A program made the position numbers and the translations under genes. DNA of 5,240 nucleotides, taken from contig JAJZYV010000164.1 of assembly GCA_021797955.1 (NCBI GenBank), positions 1-5,240 of the forward strand, in the 5' to 3' direction. This DNA comes from Thermoplasmata archaeon (GTDB lineage Archaea > Thermoplasmatota > Thermoplasmata > Thermoplasmatales > Thermoplasmataceae). This document shows, piece by piece, positions 4,835-5,240 of the stretch (position 1 is its first letter; each line of letters opens with the position of its first letter). Below the pieces are notes generated by a model. That model had not been told where the DNA came from and did no database searches. It was given only the letters and a program-made list of their open reading frames with translations.

Positions 4835-5240
4835 TCATGGAATTATCTTGGGTTTAGAAATATACCCTTTGGTGAAACCTTTTCTCGTCTCTATGAGAAC
4901 TTCTGTTCCGATCTTTCTGTGTTCTCTTCTAACATAACCTAATCCTATACCTTTTTTCAAGGTTGGAGAGATTGTCCCGCTTGTAATATAACCAATATCT
5001 TCATTCTCAAGATTGTGTATTTTACTTCCATGCCTTGGGAAGGAATTTTTATCATCCATAACGAAACCTCTAAAAATTAACTCTGGCTCATTATTTTTTA
5101 AAAGAGAGTCCCTTCCAATAAAATCATGATCCATATTAACAATAAAAGATATTGATGATTCATATGGATTTTTATCACTATTAAAATCCTGCCCTGATAA
5201 AAGCATTCCTTTTTCCATCCTGAGTGTGTCTCTTGATCCT
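4835..5240 (-). CDS. gcvT: Aminomethyltransferase (glycine cleavage system T protein), N-terminal part beyond the right edge
   Basis: Partial gene: the last 134 codons plus the TGA stop are visible, and the frame is open to the window edge. The T protein moves the aminomethyl carbon from the lipoylated H protein to tetrahydrofolate, releasing ammonia and giving methylene-tetrahydrofolate (family knowledge). The visible part starts with G-S-R-D-T-L-R-M-E-K-G-M, the conserved GARDTLRLEAGM segment, then N-P-Y-E-S-S-I and D-F-I-G-R-D-S-L-L, which match the family's P-x-E-A-G-L and D-F-I-G-K-x-x-L. The GcvT C-terminal barrel follows, with R-G-F, I-G-Y-I-T-S-G-T-I-S-P-T-L (family form G-x-V-T-S-G-x-x-S-P-T/S-L), G-I-G-L-G-Y-V and the closing K-G-Y-I-S-K-P. 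An ATG at 5218 is internal, not the start. The 3' end faces the small helical gene, 28 bases apart. Other glycine cleavage genes, if linked, are outside the window. Confidence 0.95.
   Translation of the reverse strand, partial: GSRDTLRMEKGMLLSGQDFNSDKNPYESSISFIVNMDHDFIGRDSLLKNNEPELIFRGFVMDDKNSFPRHGSKIHNLENEDIGYITSGTISPTLKKGIGLGYVRREHRKIGTEVLIETRKGFTKGYISKPKIIP

Noticed and set aside
5216..5218. ATG at 5218 as the gcvT start
   Set aside because: The frame stays open upstream and encodes G-S-R-D-T-L-R, the conserved segment that precedes this methionine in GcvT, so it is an internal residue.

Overview
The window reads as a piece of a Thermoplasmatales-type archaeal chromosome. The call rests on inference from three things: AT-rich sequence with lysine- and isoleucine-rich proteins; gene starts that mostly lack a Shine-Dalgarno but have a TATA-like box centred about 22-25 bases upstream (leaderless transcripts); and an ATP-cone, class II (adenosylcobalamin) ribonucleotide reductase next to a glycine-cleavage T protein. 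No species can be named from sequence alone. I see no rRNA, tRNA, CRISPR array, insertion sequence or prophage gene. Coding density is very high and no gap exceeds about 110 bases.

Left part (1-1345). On the minus strand is the N-terminal part of an MthK-like two-helix potassium channel that continues off the left edge. It is preceded, on the same strand, by a 39-codon cysteine-rich microprotein gene with probable metal-binding cysteine pairs. Divergent from these, on the plus strand, is a seven-helix membrane protein with a duplicated E-x-x-E-A motif in helices 1 and 4. This layout resembles the FTR1-type iron permeases, but the motif arginine is missing.

Middle part (1347-4563). Three minus-strand genes follow each other in the order nrdJ, a 102-residue protein of unknown function whose GTG start overlaps the nrdJ stop by one base, and a 163-residue protein with an N-terminal LSm/SH3-like barrel and three C-terminal membrane helices. 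The last of these ends one base from the end of the plus-strand permease-like gene. The large gene encodes the whole dNTP-synthesising reductase: ATP cone, catalytic barrel and C-terminal cysteine pair.

Right part (4564-5240). An AT-rich divergent region separates nrdJ from a small plus-strand helical protein. After it comes an unusual G-rich tract, and then the 3' part of gcvT on the minus strand, which runs off the right edge. The genes do not form one pathway. The main links visible are the coupled nrdJ/102-residue pair and the possible microprotein/channel transcription unit. The most novel-looking items are the Cys-rich microprotein, the FTR1-like duplicated membrane protein, the membrane-anchored LSm-like protein and the nrdJ-coupled unknown.
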